64,000 nucleotides of DNA. It comes from Pegoplata infirma (Eukaryota; Arthropoda; Insecta; Diptera; Anthomyiidae). The notes below the pieces were generated by a model. That model had not been told where the DNA came from and did not search any database. It was given only the letters and a program-made list of their open reading frames with translations. Position numbers and translations under genes: made by a program. Where the stretch lies: NCBI GenBank assembly GCA_963921195.1, contig OY992540.1:134714694-134778693 (forward strand). Reading direction: 5' to 3'. This document shows positions 23,701 to 33,640 of this stretch, one piece after another. Numbering within the stretch: the first letter of the stretch is position 1; each line of letters starts with the position of its first letter.

Positions 23701-25123
23701 TCCCATTTTTCTCACGCGTTCCGCATACTTCAATTGAACCCTTGTTTAAAAAGTATACCGACATTTTATTTTATGTGGTAAAATTAAAATTCATTTAAAT
23801 AAAACATTAATAATGAAAACTAATTAAAATTAAAAACAAATGTTCATTTAATTATAATAAATTAATACAACAATAATCAGTCAAATCCCGCCCGCATAAA
23901 ATTTTAATATTTAAAAAATAAAAAAAAAAAATCTGTGTCAAACAAAATTTTCAACCCAAAATTTTTTTTTGTGAAAAAAAAAAAAAAGCAAAATTTACAA
24001 AAGAAATTAATTAAATCCAAAAATATATTAGACATAATTTTCTCTAATACAAAATAAAATTTTAACTAATCAAAAATAAAAATAGTTTTTTTTTCTTTTT
24101 TTTTTCAAAGTTTCCAAATATTTTTTCCAACAAATTCAGTGTTTGTTTCATAAAATTCCATATAAAAGAAATTGAGCACAATTAATTTCACATACTTTAC
24201 GCCAAAGTTTTTTTTCAAAAATTTAATTTGTTTCAAAAAAAAGGAAATTTTCTCCATACTTATTGGTATCAGTGTTAACTTCAGTTTTGTAAAAAACCAA
24301 CAACAACATAAGTGAAGTAGCAAAGAATTTGTTTTCACAACAAGGGAACATAGAAAAACTGAACAGTGTATAAAAAAGTTATTTAAAAAACCTATTTCTT
24401 TATTCAAAATATTTTTTGATTTCAAATTTATAAATTTTCGAATTATCAAATAAAACAACATAAATAAATCCAATAAAATTTATAAAAATTCAACAAACAA
24501 TTAACAATTTCTAAATAATAAAAATTACAAAAAATCCATAATTTATTTTTACAAACATTTCTTTAGAATAAATTTACAAAAATCGATGTTTAAAAATAAT
24601 ATTTTTTACAAATCGTTACAATAATAAACGTAATAAATTTTCATTTAAATCAAAAAATCATCATAAAAATCGTTTACACTAAAAGAAATAATCGTTTCGT
24701 TAAAAACAAAATTCGTGCGAATAAAATTAAATAAAAACAAAATCAACAACCAATATAAAATAAACAATACACTGCGTTCGAATTAAACAAATTTTAACAA
24801 CATTTTTCAAAAAATTCACATATTTGGTAACTACAATTTATTACATTTGGATTTACATTTATTCATTTAAATTTCGCATATCATCATCATTTCATTTTAC
24901 ATTATTTCATATTCCTTTTTCCTTAAATCCTTTTCTTAAGACATATAATTCCAATTAATTTTGATTCGGCCCCATACTTCGTCATATCTTTTTTTTCGAA
25001 TTCCCCAACCTCCTTCGGAATTTTCATTGTAAAAACAGTCGCTATTTGTTCTTGTTCTTGAGTGAAGTCATCGGATAGCAATTTCTGGTTTTCACTGTTA
25101 GTGTACAAGCTACTTTTTCCAAT
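20745..25123 (+). other. Unusually long (4.4 kb) A-rich leader of the BEL/Pao element
   Basis: No sizeable plus-strand frame precedes gag. The strand is strongly A-rich and G-poor. A module of about 115 bp occurs twice (about 23041-23160 and 23645-23762), sharing TATATTTCTAC, CTGGTGTTTCA/TTGGTGTTTCA and a CATACTTCA(G/A)TTGAAC stretch. A 92-codon minus-strand frame (20973-21251) has no recognisable similarity. BEL/Pao leaders are normally far shorter. Confidence 0.75.
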
Positions 25124-28100
25124 ATGGCTTATCTACAGAAATTTATACGAGCTACAGATGAACTCATTCAATTCGATGCAGATTTCGACAAAGCAAATCT
25201 TGCTGGGGAATCCATACCTTCACTTGAAGTTCATCGTGACGAGATGAAGTCTATTTGGGCTGGGGTCAAAGTTATATACCAAAAATGCCTTGACGAAATT
25301 AAAGGTAAGCCAGATGATAATGAAGACAAAACAACGAATAAAGACAACGGCGAAGACGATAGCGAGCCTGCCGCAGATGATCGTGAGGTTGTAACGTCCA
25401 AATACCAAACAGCATACGCAACATACGTTCAATTTATATCACGATTGAGTACTCGTATCAACGAGTTATCAGCTCCTATTGCACAGCCCCAAGTCCTTCC
25501 AAATGCTGCTCCTGGAGGAATTTCACTTTACACTATGCACCTTCCTCCATGTGATACAGGTATATTTAAGGGTGATTATCAGTCCTGGCCTTCATTTCGC
25601 GACTTATTCACGGCTATTTACATTAACAATCCTCGTCTTTGTAAAATTCAGAAATTGTTCCATTTAAATAGAAATACTAGCGGTGAGGCAAAAGATATCG
25701 TACAAAAATGTCCTCCAACAGAAGCTGGATTTGATTTGGCGTGGGCAAACTTAAAAGCTCGTTTTGAAAACCGAAGATTACTTATAAACAGCCAGCTTCG
25801 TATTCTCTGCACTCTTCCTAATATTTCCACTGAATCTTGCGAAGATATCAAAAATTTGGTTAGGACAATAAATAGTTGCGTTTCCACTCTTAAACTATAC
25901 AAAAAGCACATGGAAGCTATGGATGATGTACTAGTTTTTCACTGTACCAACAGTCTCCCACCAATTACATTAGCCCTTTGGGAGCAATCCTTCAAAAAGG
26001 ACGAAGATCCAACCTGGGACCAAATGAGTGCATTTTTGACTAGTCGGTTTCAAACACTTGAAACTGTTTCCGAGGTAAAAGGTTTTCGACATAATTTCAC
26101 ATCACGTTCGGAGACTACTCCAAAAGCAGAAAATACAAAATCCAAACCACAACCCAAACGTGTTAGTAGTAATCATGCTAATGTCTCCTTTTCTAAATCA
26201 GTTGCTACATGTCGCCTTTGTCCCTCAAGTCAGCACCCTATTCGTCAGTGTCCTAAATTTTTACAAATGAGTGTAGATGAAAGAACTTCAAATATAAAAG
26301 AATATGGTCTTTGTATGAACTGTTTTGCAAAACAGCACCGTGTAAAAGACTGCAAAAGTCTGTTCAACTGTCGTTTATGTCGTAAACGACACAACACTCT
26401 TCTTCATAAGAGCAACGAGCATATATCCTCTCAAAATACTCCTGTTTCAACTCAAAATAACAATCGCAATAGTGGTGAATTATCTCTAGAACCATCTACT
26501 TCTAGAAATGTTCGATCACATTTCGCTTCTAACTCTAAATCAGTTATTCTTGCTACAGCAATGGTTCAAGTTCACCATAATGGAATACAATATCCTGCAA
26601 GGGCATTTATTGATTCTGGTTCCGAAGGAACATTTATTTCCGAACGACTTTTTCGACGAGTCTCACCACCTTACACTTCAGTAAACGCACAAATAAGTGG
26701 TTTAAATGGTTCCATATCGGCTCAAACTCAAAAAATGTCCACAATTGTTCTTGGCTCCAATGGTTATAACCCCAAAAAAGTACATATTAACGCCTTTGTT
26801 CTCAAAGAACTTTCAGGTCACCTTCCTAGCTGCTCCGTAGATCCAAGCATTTTATCCAAAATGCCAAATATAACTTTAGCAGATCCATATTTCTACAAGA
26901 CTTCACAAATAGATATTCTTATTGGCGAAGATACATTCGATCAATTCGAACTTGATGGATTCCAAAGAAACATATGTGGTCGCTTGAAAGCAAAAGAAAC
27001 CATCTTCGGATGGGTTATATCTGGCAATTTAGATCAGTCTTCCCCTATTCTAACTCGAGTTCTTACATTCGTTTCCCAAGTATCTCTTGAAAAACAGCTA
27101 ACGCGTTTTTGGGAGGTGGAGGATATTCCACAAAAGCCAATTATTTCACCGGCAGATCGGTTTGGTGAAGATTTATATACAAAAACAACTCACCGCCGCG
27201 AGGACGGACGCTACGTGGTATCGCTTCCATTTAAAAAATCATTTTCAGTAAATTCAGAATGTTTAGGAAATTCAAGAAGTATTGCTCTATCTCAATTTCT
27301 ACGCAATGAACTACGGCTTTCTAAAAATCCCGAACAAAAATCAATTTATGATTCTGTTGTCCAAGAATATCTACAACTTGACCACATGAAGAAAGTAAAT
27401 CCTCCGTTTAGTACTAGCACTTTTGGAAATTACTATCTCCCACACCATGCTGTGATAAAACCAGAAAGTTCTACTACAAAAGTAAGGGGTTCTTCTCCAA
27501 ATGATGTGCTACATCCAGGTCATATTCTACAAAATGACCTTATTCTTCTTCTCCTTAAATGGAGATTCCATCGATATGTTTTCAATAGCGATATCGAAAA
27601 AATGTACCGACAAATCCTTGTCAATCCGAATGACACTCCATTTCAAAGAATACTTTCCGATCCTATCAACCCTCAACATTTATATTACAGTTCCTTAAAC
27701 GAAGAAATACAAGACTACGAATTAAAAACAGTTACTTTTGGAGTAAACTGTGCGCCTTACTTGGCAATCCGCACTCTGTTACAATTGGCTTCAGATGTTG
27801 AGAAATCGTTTCCGTTAGCAAGTGACATTCTTAAAAATTCCATGTATGTAGATGATGCATTATATGGAGCTCCAGACATTCCTACAGCAATTCAGGCAAT
27901 AAACCAGCTTACAGATGCCCATCGTTCTGCCGGTTTCAATCTCCAAAAATGGGCATCTAATTCTTCAGACATACTAGAAGGCATTCCAAAATCCGATCTT
28001 TTACAAGAAGATTTCTGCGAATTCGAGTATACCAGCAATGCAAAAACCTTTGGAGTACGATTAAATGCAAAGTCTGACATTTTCAACTTTTCCACAAAAC

Positions 28101-29833
28101 ATTTGTCCATTCGAAAAAACATTACCAAACGAGAAATTCTATCCGAAATATCCAAACTGTTTGATCCTGCTGGCTGGCTTTCTCCATTTATCATTCTTTC
28201 AAATATCCTAATGAGAAATGTTTGGAAATCCAAATCTGATTGGGATCAATGTCTTCCAGATACCTGTCTACATGACTGGAATCTTTTTATCCAATATTAT
28301 CCAGACATTGATATGATCAAAATCCCCAGATGGATATCCTTTACTCCAAAATGCAAAATGGAGATTCACGGATTCTCTAATGCATCCGACAAAGCATACG
28401 CTGCAGCTATTTACGTTAAAATTACTTCCAATGAAGTATCAACAGTTTCACTTTTGACAGCCGAATCCAAGGTCGCTCCAGTCAAGTACATTTCTCTTCC
28501 GAGACTTGAACTTCGCGGAGAAATCCCTTTGTCAAAAATTATAGATTCCATTTTACCATCGTTTGACATTCCAGAATTTTCTCTATATAAATGGTGTGAT
28601 TCGACAATTGTCCTAGCCTGGCTTAGGAAATCCCCTTGTCACTGGAAAACGTTCGTGGCAAACAGAGTTTCTCAAATACTACAAACTATCGGCTGCAATA
28701 ACTGGCGTCATGTTCCATTACAATTTAATCCAGCAGATATTGCTATACGAGGACTTTATCCGAAAGATTTGGCAGTCAACAAACTCTGGTGGAACGGTCC
28801 TGAATGGCTTAACCTCAACTCAAATCATTGGCCAAAATCTGTTACCAACACACCTGATACCGAAGAAGAACAGAAACCAATTCGAGTCAACATTTCCTAT
28901 TTTTCCAATTACAACGATCTTTTAGATAGATTTGCTAAATTTCCAGCAGCGCTTCGAGTTCTTTGCTATCTGTTCAGATTTTTACACAGAACTCATTCAA
29001 AATACAAAAATTCATTTCAATATGAATCTACTTTAATTTCAAGCAACGAAATTATCCATGTTCGAGAGCGCTTAATTCATTTAACACAAAAGATAGCTTT
29101 TCCGAACGAGCATAAAGCCATCCTAAACAACAATAAAATATCAAAAGCAAGCCCTATTCTATATCTTAATCCATTCATCGATTCAGATCAAAGACTCCGA
29201 ATCAACGGTCGGCTTGCGACTTCTTTATCCTACGACGAAAACTTTCAAATAATTTTTACCTACAACTGCAGATTTTCTAAACTTTTGGTCCAATCCTTAA
29301 GATTTCCTATCTTTTCTTTCCCATTTTTCCACTTTCATTCATTTATCATTTTCCATTATCTCATATTCATTATCTCTTATCATCCTAGATATACCTTGTC
29401 GTCAAATTACGATGGACGAGAGACTATAGCGAGAAGTAAATTAAACCAGCGATCATTTCCGTGTCGAGTGTGTAAAAACAACGAACATGCGCCAAAGCTA
29501 TGCCCATCGTTCTTCCAAATGAGTATTAAAAAACGTCTTCGATCAGCGCTCTTACATAAATATGGCACTAACTGTCTTGCTCATGAATACTCCAAGCAGA
29601 CGTGTTTTCAGAACACTTACTGCCACAAGTGCACCAAAAGCCGCTATACACTTTTGCATCTTGATGAATCACCTCCAAGCTCAACATTGAGTCCATCCGC
29701 TTCATCAGTTTCCAACGATGATCATCACAACATTCCATGGTTGCCTACCGCATCAGTATTCATCATCCATAAACAACAGCGTTTTAACTGTTCAAGCGCT
29801 CATCGTTTGATCACCACACAGCCAAATTCCTAA
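25124..29833 (+). CDS. BEL/Pao Gag-Pol polyprotein lacking integrase, with a second zinc-knuckle block
   Basis: 1569 residues, uninterrupted. In order: N-terminal Gag with an acidic linker (about 60-90); a DUF1759-like region with GDYQSWPSFRDLFTAIY at about 148; a Cys/His zinc-knuckle cluster at about 363-428; aspartic protease with DSGSEGTF near 497; reverse transcriptase with SDIEKMYRQI near 821 and YVDD near 908; RNase H with IHGFSNASDKAYAA near 1080. Two features suggest loss of function: a short deletion in the fingers just before SPNDVLHPG (about 790), and Asn for the expected Asp in the RNase H SNAS motif. The frame then enters the start of the integrase zinc-binding domain (RINGRLATSLSYDE) and at about 1375 switches to unrelated sequence plus a second Gag-type Cys/His block (about 1447-1510). 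No DDE integrase core is present. Confidence 0.93.
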   Translation: MAYLQKFIRATDELIQFDADFDKANLAGESIPSLEVHRDEMKSIWAGVKVIYQKCLDEIKGKPDDNEDKTTNKDNGEDDSEPAADDREVVTSKYQTAYATYVQFISRLSTRINELSAPIAQPQVLPNAAPGGISLYTMHLPPCDTGIFKGDYQSWPSFRDLFTAIYINNPRLCKIQKLFHLNRNTSGEAKDIVQKCPPTEAGFDLAWANLKARFENRRLLINSQLRILCTLPNISTESCEDIKNLVRTINSCVSTLKLYKKHMEAMDDVLVFHCTNSLPPITLALWEQSFKKDEDPTWDQMSAFLTSRFQTLETVSEVKGFRHNFTSRSETTPKAENTKSKPQPKRVSSNHANVSFSKSVATCRLCPSSQHPIRQCPKFLQMSVDERTSNIKEYGLCMNCFAKQHRVKDCKSLFNCRLCRKRHNTLLHKSNEHISSQNTPVSTQNNNRNSGELSLEPSTSRNVRSHFASNSKSVILATAMVQVHHNGIQYPARAFIDSGSEGTFISERLFRRVSPPYTSVNAQISGLNGSISAQTQKMSTIVLGSNGYNPKKVHINAFVLKELSGHLPSCSVDPSILSKMPNITLADPYFYKTSQIDILIGEDTFDQFELDGFQRNICGRLKAKETIFGWVISGNLDQSSPILTRVLTFVSQVSLEKQLTRFWEVEDIPQKPIISPADRFGEDLYTKTTHRREDGRYVVSLPFKKSFSVNSECLGNSRSIALSQFLRNELRLSKNPEQKSIYDSVVQEYLQLDHMKKVNPPFSTSTFGNYYLPHHAVIKPESSTTKVRGSSPNDVLHPGHILQNDLILLLLKWRFHRYVFNSDIEKMYRQILVNPNDTPFQRILSDPINPQHLYYSSLNEEIQDYELKTVTFGVNCAPYLAIRTLLQLASDVEKSFPLASDILKNSMYVDDALYGAPDIPTAIQAINQLTDAHRSAGFNLQKWASNSSDILEGIPKSDLLQEDFCEFEYTSNAKTFGVRLNAKSDIFNFSTKHLSIRKNITKREILSEISKLFDPAGWLSPFIILSNILMRNVWKSKSDWDQCLPDTCLHDWNLFIQYYPDIDMIKIPRWISFTPKCKMEIHGFSNASDKAYAAAIYVKITSNEVSTVSLLTAESKVAPVKYISLPRLELRGEIPLSKIIDSILPSFDIPEFSLYKWCDSTIVLAWLRKSPCHWKTFVANRVSQILQTIGCNNWRHVPLQFNPADIAIRGLYPKDLAVNKLWWNGPEWLNLNSNHWPKSVTNTPDTEEEQKPIRVNISYFSNYNDLLDRFAKFPAALRVLCYLFRFLHRTHSKYKNSFQYESTLISSNEIIHVRERLIHLTQKIAFPNEHKAILNNNKISKASPILYLNPFIDSDQRLRINGRLATSLSYDENFQIIFTYNCRFSKLLVQSLRFPIFSFPFFHFHSFIIFHYLIFIISYHPRYTLSSNYDGRETIARSKLNQRSFPCRVCKNNEHAPKLCPSFFQMSIKKRLRSALLHKYGTNCLAHEYSKQTCFQNTYCHKCTKSRYTLLHLDESPPSSTLSPSASSVSNDDHHNIPWLPTASVFIIHKQQRFNCSSAHRLITTQPNS

Positions 29834-30159
29834 ATCAACAGTTGAAATGCTTTACCTAAATACATACAAATTGGATGATGAATCTTTCTTAATTATCAAC
29901 ATTTCCTTCATTTCACCATTTACTCATCAGAATCCTGCACACAATAAGAAATATATCTACATGAGTACCTTTATTATAAAATATTTTTTATTACATAAAG
30001 CATACAATTTGCTTGAATTGAATATTGAATTGAAACAAAACCCATTGTAAACTATTTAAGTATTCTTATGAACTAATGTACATATCGATTGAATTTTTCT
30101 ATATTTCCAATACTTTTTCCTTATTTTTGAACATTGCAGTTCCTGCAAGAGGGCCGGAA
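29834..30159 (+). other. BEL/Pao 3' untranslated region with polypurine tract
   Basis: 326 bp between the stop codon and the 3' LTR. A purine-rich GCAAGAGGGCCGGAA directly precedes the LTR and is the likely plus-strand primer. No env-like frame. Confidence 0.7.
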
Positions 30160-30435
30160 TGTTCATGCCGCAACCCTACTAATGTAAACCCTATATTACT
30201 AGTTAGAAATATTCGTATGTTTGATCTGTATAACAGTTCAAACATATCAAACATTACCGAATTAGTTTTCTTTGTCATATGAATTATAGTTTTTAAGTTA
30301 GTTAAGTTTTAGCAGTACATACAAAAGAAACCTTGTCGAATAAAAGATTTCTTAAACTTACATCTCACCGGCTTTTATTCTGGCAAACCCCACAAAGTTA
30401 GGCTTAACTCTGGTCCTTCGTTCCCCACATTTTCA
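30160..30435 (+). repeat. 3' LTR of the BEL/Pao element
   Basis: 276 bp, identical by eye to the 5' LTR; poly(A) signal AATAAA at 30339-30344; followed by the CCGAA duplication. Confidence 0.95.
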
Positions 30436-30551
30436 CCGAACAAAAATTTAGTATGTTGAAAAAAATTTCAATCAAAACATTGATTGACTCATTTAAATTT
30501 TGTTGATCAATAGATTTAATTGAAAATGTTTAGCCAATAATTTTTTGTGTG

Positions 30552-31029
30552 CGTGAGGTCCCCAAAAACGTAAGCAAACTAGAAAAGTGTGCTTACCTTA
30601 ATAGTTTCCTTTAAATTCGTAAAAATTCTTTTGACAATATTAAAATTTTGAGAAATATTCGCCGTATCGATTTTGATCAAGCGAAAATCAAAATGTTTGG
30701 CACTTACCATATTTTGGCAGTAACGGTTAGGTATTATGTTTTCTAGTTTTAAGAGAATACATTATTCGGATCGAAATGAAAATGCCACAAAATACATGAA
30801 TACATATGAATAAAAAAGATGATATTGAATCGACAGGAGATAAAATAGAATATAATAGAATTAAAAACACACAAATCCTTATAAACAGCATGTGCTGCAT
30901 TAGTTTAAAAAAGTCGAAAAAATATTTAAAAAAAAATCTTAAATAAGTAAATTTTATTATGTACATAATTGCTAAAGTAACTAAAAAATAAATTTTTATT
31001 ATGAATATTCATTATTTTGGTAATTACTT
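30552..31029. other. Intronic stretch with nothing recognised
   Basis: AT-rich, no inverted ends, repeats or convincing frames seen. Confidence 0.4.
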
Positions 31030-31620
31030 TTTACACATAAAAAAACCCTTGTCAAATTACTAGAAAAAGTTTCGAAATCCCATTTTACCAATATTTGACA
31101 GTTTTCCTTGTTTTTTAACAAAAAATTTTCGATCGAAATTTAAATTTTTTTTGTAATTTTACATTTTTTTTTTGTAATTTTACAAATTTTCAACTTTTTT
31201 TTACAAAAAAAGTGTAGTAAATTCACGAGAATTTCTTGTAAGTTTTATTGCGCCAAAAAAGTTGTAAATTTACAAATTTTTTGGTAAAAACCTTGTAAAA
31301 TTACAAAAAATATCGTAATTTTTTACTAGGAGTTCTCGTAAAACGGAAGGTAGCAAAAACTTTAGTGAAATCACGAAACCTCCTCGTCAGTTTTGTCGCA
31401 TCAAAAAAATTTTAAATTTACAATTTTTTTGGTAAAAAGCTTGTAAAATAACAATTTTTTGTTAAAAACCTTAAAATTACTAGGAATTTTCGTGAAATAG
31501 CAGGTAGCAAAAAATCTAGTAAAGTTACGAAACCTCCTTGTAAGTTTTATCGCGTCAAAAAAATTCTAAATTTATTTTTTAATTTCTTGACCGTAGGAAA
31601 AACCGCCAACTTTTTGCAAA
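31030..31620. mobile_element. Family A repeat, second locus
   Basis: Shares with 139-476 the stretch CTTGTCAAATTACTAG, CCCATTTTACCAATATTTGA and many TTGTAAATTTACAA words. It holds two or three tandem half-units (near 31370 and 31510), each with TACGAAACCTCC/CACGAAACCTCC. Ends not clear. Confidence 0.5.
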
Positions 31621-32292
31621 TTTGAAATAGCAATATCTTGATAACCACACTCAAATAGTATAATGAAAATCTTTAATAAAGTTCGTCCAATGTAAAAGTT
31701 TCACAAATACAATGAAACAGTTTCATAGTTGTTCATAGGGACAATATTTATGAAATTTTTCATTATATTTACGAAATTTTTTATAAATATAATGAATAAA
31801 ATTTCATAAACGTTTATGAAACTCTTCATAAATATTATGAAATGCATAATTAAAGCGATGAAAAATTTCATAGATTTATTGTTTTTTTTTTCTTAAATAT
31901 TTGATCATATTATAAAACTATTTAATAGTACTTGTGAACCACTATGAAATGATTTAAAAAAGTTTCACAAATACAATGAAACAGTTTCATAGTTGTTCAT
32001 AGGGACAATGATTATGAAATTTTTCATTATATTTACGAAAGTTTTTATAAATATAATAAATAAAATTTCATAAACGTTTATGAAACTCTTCATAAATATT
32101 ATGAAATGTATCATAAAAGCGATGAAAAATTTCATGGATTTAATTTTTTTTCTTAAATATTTGATCATATTATGAACCACTGAAATGATTTAAATAAAAT
32201 GATTTAAAAAAAATATATTATTTTATGAAATGTATTTATGAAACATTTTATAATATTTATGAAACAGTAACATTGGTAACAGTATTTATGAC

Positions 32293-32360
32293 GGTCCTCA
32301 CAGCAGTTGGGTCTACGCCCCGGGATCGACGCGGGAACTACAATCCCGCCCAAGGACTGC
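32293..32360 (+). ncRNA. HDV-like self-cleaving ribozyme fold at the LINE 5' terminus
   Basis: A nested double-pseudoknot can be drawn in the correct HDV order. P1: 32293-32298 with 32322-32327 (GGUCCU/GGGAUC, with two wobbles). P2: 32303-32307 with 32356-32360 (GCAGU/ACUGC). P3: 32309-32311 with 32319-32321 (GGG/CCC). P4: 32331-32336 with 32344-32349 (GCGGGA/UCCCGC, 7-nt loop). The joining segment J4/2 at 32350-32354 reads CCAAG, matching the conserved C-N-A-A-G with C32350 as the expected catalytic cytosine. Cleavage would fall just before G32293, one base from the target-duplication boundary. P1.1 is not convincing. Confidence 0.75.
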
Positions 32361-32476
32361 AAAACCTCGGACACTGGAGTCCAGCATGTAGGTACAAGGA
32401 ACCCACAAATCCCATATCCCCCCCATTTTTCCCCACTGAACAGACAACACCGGCATGCCTGTTCAGATTAACAGCT

Positions 32477-32512
32477 CTCCTAGCCGGTGACATAGAGCGG
32501 AACCCTGGTCCA
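32477..32512 (+). other. 2A-type ribosome-skipping motif in the LINE frame
   Basis: Encodes LLAGDIERNPGP, matching the D-V/I-E-x-N-P-G-P consensus exactly. In known 2A peptides the Gly-Pro bond is skipped, so the product would start with the final Pro. A 2A at the N-terminus of non-LTR retrotransposon frames is known from trypanosome L1Tc/ingi and several animal clades. Confidence 0.85.
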
Positions 32513-33238
32513 ATGACCAACAAGTGTAACAGGTGTGGAAGGTCCTTCACTGGTAAGGCCAAACCCATCAGATGTGCTGTGTGTGGTGACAGTGCACACC
32601 TTCGCTGTTCGGGACTGAGGAATGCCGATCTATATAGACCGGACTTCATCGGTCCCTGCTGCAGAAGGCGTCAAGCTGCCAACACACGCAACACACCTGA
32701 GGCACCAGATCGGCCTTCCACACCTGGTGTCCAAGCAGGACCACACTCGACCGACTCTACCAACGAAGAACCAACCATTAGGGCCAGCCCGTTGGAACCT
32801 TCACCAGGTCTTGATTTCAAAATATTACAGTGGAATATCAACGGGCTGAGCAGGAAGATCAAGGAAGTTACGGATTTCATGGACAAGAGACGCATCCTGA
32901 TCGCGGCCCTCCAAGAAACTAAGCTGACGAGCAGGAACCCAATCTCCTGCTCGTCCAGCTATAGTATCATAAGGAAGGACCGCGAAAGGGATAAGGGCGG
33001 AGGTCTTGCTTTTCTTGTTCATGACTCTGTTAACTTCCGACCGCTGTCCATCACATCGAACGACGATCACCTGGAACTCCAGGGGATAGCCGTTCGATCA
33101 GGAGAGGATGAGATTGAAATTGTGAACGTCTACATCCCTCCAACAGCGGCATCCCTCCAACAGCGGGATATCGTCCTTCCATTGAATTTTTAATGGAAGG
33201 CGATAGTAGGGTCATACTCGGTGACCTAAACGCTCACC

Positions 33239-33640
33239 ATGATAGCTGGCATTCTGAGCTGGAAAATGATGCGACTCCCAAAAGTGTCAAAAGAGGCGCA
33301 GGCTCGCCTACACACGGAGATCGTCTCGGAATCCATTGGGAGGATGCGAGACAATGTTGTGTTAGGTGGCAGGCCCCCTCCCCTTTCCGAATCCGAAAAG
33401 AGCCTGCCACGTAAGGTCCGCACGACATTGTCCCAACTCAGGTCAGGTTACTCTAGGGGGTTAAATAGTTACCTGGCCAGAGTTAACCCTGACATCTCTG
33501 ATGCCTGCCCCCTTTGCAGCGCTACACCTCACAACACCATACACCTCTTCGAGTGCCCGGTTCGGCCCACGACACTCACACCTAGGTCATTATGGACCAA
33601 TCCAGTCGAGGCAGCTCGCTTCCTCGAACTGGAAGGGTAA
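33239..33640 (+). pseudogene. LINE ORF C-terminal part (post-RNase H Cys/His tail)
   Basis: After the internal deletion, another frame encodes the typical end of I-superfamily proteins: SQLRSGYSRGLNSYLARVNP, then DACPLCSATPHNTIHLFECP, then PTTLTPRSLW and a final ARFLELEG before the stop. The C-P-x-C...H-x3-H/E-C pattern is the C-terminal zinc motif. The first 10-15 codons are a shifted frame of endonuclease sequence. No reverse transcriptase motif (for example YADD) remains. Confidence 0.8.

Larger units (their letters stand above)
20451..30435 (+). mobile_element. BEL/Pao LTR retrotransposon, recent insertion
   Basis: A 9985-bp element bounded by two 276-bp LTRs that look identical by eye (20451-20726 and 30160-30435), each starting TGTTCATGCC and ending CATTTTCA. 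The 5-bp target duplication CCGAA lies immediately outside (20446-20450 and 30436-30440). One open frame of 1569 codons encodes Gag, protease, reverse transcriptase and RNase H. LTR identity implies very recent insertion. The integrase is missing, so mobilisation must have been in trans or by another route. Confidence 0.95.
20143..30551. mobile_element. MITE (CACAGAAAAAATTT ends) split by the BEL/Pao insertion
   Basis: Left part 20143-20450 starts CACAGAAAAAATTTGAAACG; right part 30441-30551 ends AATAATTTTTTGTGTG. Rejoined across the BEL element, the interior shows GATTGATT/AATCAATC words from both sides. Related to family B by its ends. Confidence 0.6.
32293..33193 (+). pseudogene. LINE ORF N-terminal part: 2A motif, Cys/His finger, endonuclease
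   Basis: The frame is open from the element start (no AUG inside the element before the 2A motif; the nearest upstream ATG is in the flank at 32288). After LLAGDIERNPGP comes a PHD/RING-like finger C-x2-C...C-x2-C...H-x2-C with CNRCGRSFTGK and CAVCGDSAHLRCSG, then the AP-endonuclease start ILQWNINGL and QETKLTS, retaining the catalytic Asn and Glu. A 17-bp direct duplication at about 33133-33166 shifts the frame and gives an early stop at 33193. The original frame continues with GDLNAHH before the large deletion near 33270-33290. Confidence 0.85.
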
